Below, one piece after another: positions 20,198 to 20,822 of a DNA stretch of 20,822 bases (positions within the stretch are counted from its first letter, which is position 1; each line of letters begins with the position of its first letter). The notes under the pieces were generated by a model that did no database searches, was not told where the DNA came from, and saw only the letters and a program-made list of their open reading frames with translations. Source of the DNA: Candidatus Neomicrothrix sp. UBA4742 (lineage in GTDB: Bacteria > Actinomycetota > Acidimicrobiia > Acidimicrobiales > Acidimicrobilacustridaceae); the NCBI GenBank assembly GCA_002403895.1, contig DHIQ01000281.1, positions 6,707 to 27,528 on the forward strand, in the 5' to 3' direction. Both the position numbers and the translations under genes were made by a program.

Positions 20198-20806
20198 ATG
20201 AGTCGTGAGTCGGTGCCCTCAACCCCTCGCCTGCCGGCCGCCGAGCGACGCCGGCAGCTGGTGGACGTCGCGCTCATCGCCTTCGGTCGGGAGGGGTTCC
20301 ATCTCACCTCCATGAACGAGCTGGCCGAGGCCGCCGGGGTGACCAAGCCGGTGCTGTACCAGCATTTCGGATCGAAACGGGAGCTCTACCTCGAGGTCCT
20401 GCGCGAGGTGGGTGGCCGGATGGTGGCCGAGGTGGGCAAGGCCATCGCCGCGGCTGACAGTCCCCACCAACAGGTCGAGGCCGGCTTCACCGCCTATTTC
20501 GAGTGGGTGGCCCGCGAGCGCTACGGCTTCGAGGTGCTGTTCGCCGGGGACACCCGCCGCGACCCCGAGTTCCTGGCCGAGTTGGGCAAGGTCGAGACCG
20601 AGTTCGCTGGCGCCATCGCCGGGCTCATCGTGATCGACGGCATCGGTCATGAGCACCAGCTGTTGCTGGCCTACGGGATCGTGGGCATCGCCGAGACGAC
20701 ATGCCGGCACTGGATCCGCGCCGATGTCCAGCTGCCCCCGGCCGAGTTGGCCAAGGCCGTGTCGGATCTGGCCTGGGCCGGCCTCCGCGGCCTGCGCACC
20801 GCCTGA
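20198..20806 (+). CDS. TetR-family transcriptional regulator
   Basis: The 202-residue regulator has an N-terminal TetR helix-turn-helix domain: RRRQLVDVALIAFGREGFHLTSMNELAEAAGVTKPVLYQHFGSKRELYLEVL (about 18-68), with the recognition helix near TKPVLYQHF. The C-terminal ligand-binding domain is helical, includes YFEWVARERYGFEVLFAG, and gives no clue to the effector. The ATG at 20198 is supported by a promoter palindrome immediately upstream. The frame is open back to 20069 without similarity. Likely targets are its own promoter and perhaps nearby genes. Its relation to the glycosyltransferase operon upstream (112 bases away, same strand) is uncertain, as it has its own promoter. It is complete, ending 16 bases before the window edge. 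Confidence 0.88.
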   Translation: MSRESVPSTPRLPAAERRRQLVDVALIAFGREGFHLTSMNELAEAAGVTKPVLYQHFGSKRELYLEVLREVGGRMVAEVGKAIAAADSPHQQVEAGFTAYFEWVARERYGFEVLFAGDTRRDPEFLAELGKVETEFAGAIAGLIVIDGIGHEHQLLLAYGIVGIAETTCRHWIRADVQLPPAELAKAVSDLAWAGLRGLRTA

Positions 20807-20822
20807 CTGGTCTTCCACGCCC

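Overview
This is a roughly 20.8 kb stretch of G+C-rich bacterial DNA that looks actinobacterial, plausibly Acidimicrobiia. The grounds are a class-E-like sortase next to a septum-formation-domain lipoprotein, Thr-rich linkers (runs of T with E, A and P), and tandem crotonases. In addition, most operon-first genes have a TAnnnT hexamer 6 to 9 bases before the start codon and no Shine-Dalgarno, the signature of leaderless transcription. The taxonomic placement is inference.

Layout. 49-606 (+) is an F420/NADP-oxidoreductase-like Rossmann protein with no ordinary start codon. 691-1998 (-) is a FAD-dependent oxidoreductase. 2049-3011 (-) is a TerC-like membrane protein, divergent from a six-helix K+ channel (3120-3977, +). 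A SixA-type histidine phosphatase (4045-4509, +) follows. Its stop codon is the edge of a 110-base inverted-repeat element, which opens a compositionally different segment (about 4507-6480) holding IS/MITE-like debris, a small cupin and an APH-family kinase-like protein with an altered catalytic loop.

The core is a complete System I cytochrome c maturation operon on the minus strand (13648 down to 6581) in the order ccmA-B-C-D-E-F-G-H-I. Every junction after ccmA overlaps by 1 to 11 bases, and the set includes a 44-residue ccmD. It covers the heme exporter and chaperone (CcmABCDE), the heme lyase (CcmF) and thiol handling (CcmG, CcmH, CcmI). CcmA carries a hexanucleotide-encoded acidic tail.

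Divergent from ccmA are the sortase (13722-14684) and the septum-formation lipoprotein (14687-15271). They converge on a two-gene crotonase operon (16901 to 15367, -) across a nested inverted repeat. A 169-residue protein of unknown function (16966-17475, +) is divergent from the crotonases. Then come a GH63-like glycoside hydrolase (17480-18679, -) and, divergently, a GT-B glycosyltransferase (18761-19792), a two-helix membrane protein (19789-20085) and a TetR regulator (20198-20806) whose promoter contains a perfect palindrome.

I see no rRNA, tRNA, CRISPR array, intact insertion sequence or phage gene. The least ordinary parts are the repeat-built segment after the SixA-like gene, the ccmA repeat tail, the recurrent leaderless promoters, and several proteins whose family-defining catalytic residues are substituted.
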